Below are positions 28,177 through 28,685 of a DNA stretch of 28,685 nt, one piece after another. Each line of letters starts with the position of its first letter. The first letter of the stretch is position 1. This DNA comes from a virus. The notes under the pieces were generated by a model, which was given only the letters and a program-made list of their open reading frames with translations, searched no databases and was not told where the DNA came from. Both the position numbers and the translations under genes were made by a program. The stretch lies in IMG/VR virus record IMGVR_UViG_2162886007_000025, positions 1 through 28,685 of that record; one strand, 5' to 3'.

Positions 28177-28685
28177 GTTCCTTGCCTCTTAGTGCCAGTC
28201 AACGAGTTAATCATTCTACCTGTTTTGCCGTCGCCCATTCCGTCACCAACAACCACGTCAATGACCCACGCCTTGTCGGCATCGCTAAACTTGCTAGTGG
28301 TAGTAGCCGCTTGGCCTGAGTAGTTGTTGACGTTAACGATTGGAGCCGCTGCTTGCGATCCGCCTGATGTTGCATCCTTGTTGCTAACCACATCACCACG
28401 GCTGTTTGGCATCATGTACTGGCGACCGTTTGCAGCGTTGAAGATTTCAGGGGCTCCGGTTTCGTTTACACGGTACATTCCGTTAGCCTGCACTGGTCCG
28501 CCAAGAGCGCGACCGCCAGCAATAGCTAGTCCTGACGCCAGCATGTTAGTAGAAGTGATAGCAGCGGCAGCCGGCACTGCGTTAGCGCCGAACGATGCTA
28601 GGGATGCCATAGCAGCAGCAGGAGCCCATGCAGAGGCAACGATTGCAGCTTCACCTACAGAAGCCGCCGCAGAGGCAGCGGCGGG
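28173..28685 (-). CDS. Tape-measure protein, C-terminal end (runs off right edge)
   Basis: The frame is open to the window edge, so the internal ATG at 28610 is not the true start; 170 residues are visible. An Ala-rich hydrophobic stretch (AAIVASAWAPAAAMASLASF ... SGLAIAGGRALGG) leads to GGPVQANGMYRVNETGAPEI and FNAANGRQYMMPNSRGDVVS, the standard C-terminal signature of phage tape-measure proteins. It fixes tail length and is ejected with DNA. Coupled to the DUF1833-like gene by TTGA. Confidence 0.85.
   Translation of the reverse strand, partial: PAAASAAASVGEAAIVASAWAPAAAMASLASFGANAVPAAAAITSTNMLASGLAIAGGRALGGPVQANGMYRVNETGAPEIFNAANGRQYMMPNSRGDVVSNKDATSGGSQAAAPIVNVNNYSGQAATTTSKFSDADKAWVIDVVVGDGMGDGKTGRMINSLTGTKRQGT

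Noticed and set aside
1-28685. tRNA genes, CRISPR arrays, insertion sequences, attachment sites
   Set aside because: None seen by eye: no cloverleaf-like set with conserved T-arm, no regularly spaced repeats beyond the iterons, no transposase or integrase, no recognisable att core.

Overview
The window is part of a tailed-phage (siphovirus-like) genome, either a free phage or a prophage. It shows DnaB/DnaC-type replication genes, an exonuclease/SSB recombination block, a GH24 endolysin with Rz/Rz1 spanins, and a long-tail module (tape-measure end, DUF1833-type protein, NlpC/P60 protein, gpJ-like protein, fibres). The two-part spanin and the style of the small accessory proteins point to a Gram-negative host. 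A Pseudomonas-type gammaproteobacterium is my best guess, but that is inference. No terminase, capsid, portal, integrase or CI-type repressor lies inside the window, so temperate or lytic lifestyle cannot be decided.

Layout. (1) Bases 1-11419 form a leftward (minus strand) early arm. It starts with a small Cro-like HTH protein and continues with a DUF1376-type replication protein (carrying six 7-bp iteron-like repeats), a DnaC-like loader, a DnaB-like helicase, two homing-endonuclease-like genes, and about 17 small overlapping genes. A T5 A1-like HTH-metallophosphatase and three tiny genes (two of them membrane proteins) follow near the left edge. (2) Bases 11420-11643 are a divergent control region with candidate promoters and dyad operators. 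(3) Bases 11644-16042 are a rightward block: an unknown leader gene with its own terminator, then a new promoter, RecE/RecB-type exonuclease, an unknown exonuclease neighbour, SSB, and two HTH-repeat proteins. (4) Bases 15978-16919 are an inverted (leftward) lysis cassette: endolysin, Rz and Rz1. (5) Bases 17020-20667 are a rightward run of small accessory genes, including an HNH-AP2 endonuclease. (6) A bidirectional terminator at 20680-20702 separates this from (7) the leftward late tail module, 20780-28685, which is interrupted by a second HNH-AP2 endonuclease and runs off the right edge.

How it fits together. The central switch probably divides early transcription into a leftward replication arm and a rightward recombination/accessory arm. 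Genes are packed with ATGA or TAATG stop-start overlaps, so translational coupling is the main visible regulation. Intra-operon terminators at 2068-2087 and 4826-4846 imply attenuation, antitermination or unseen promoters. The most interesting points are the iterons inside the replication gene, a Shine-Dalgarno site buried in a 26-bp perfect palindrome, a three-copy HTH module spread over two genes, repeated stop-start junction cassettes, four homing-endonuclease-like genes, and the A1-like metallophosphatase. All calls rest on reading sequence and motifs by eye; no database search was possible.
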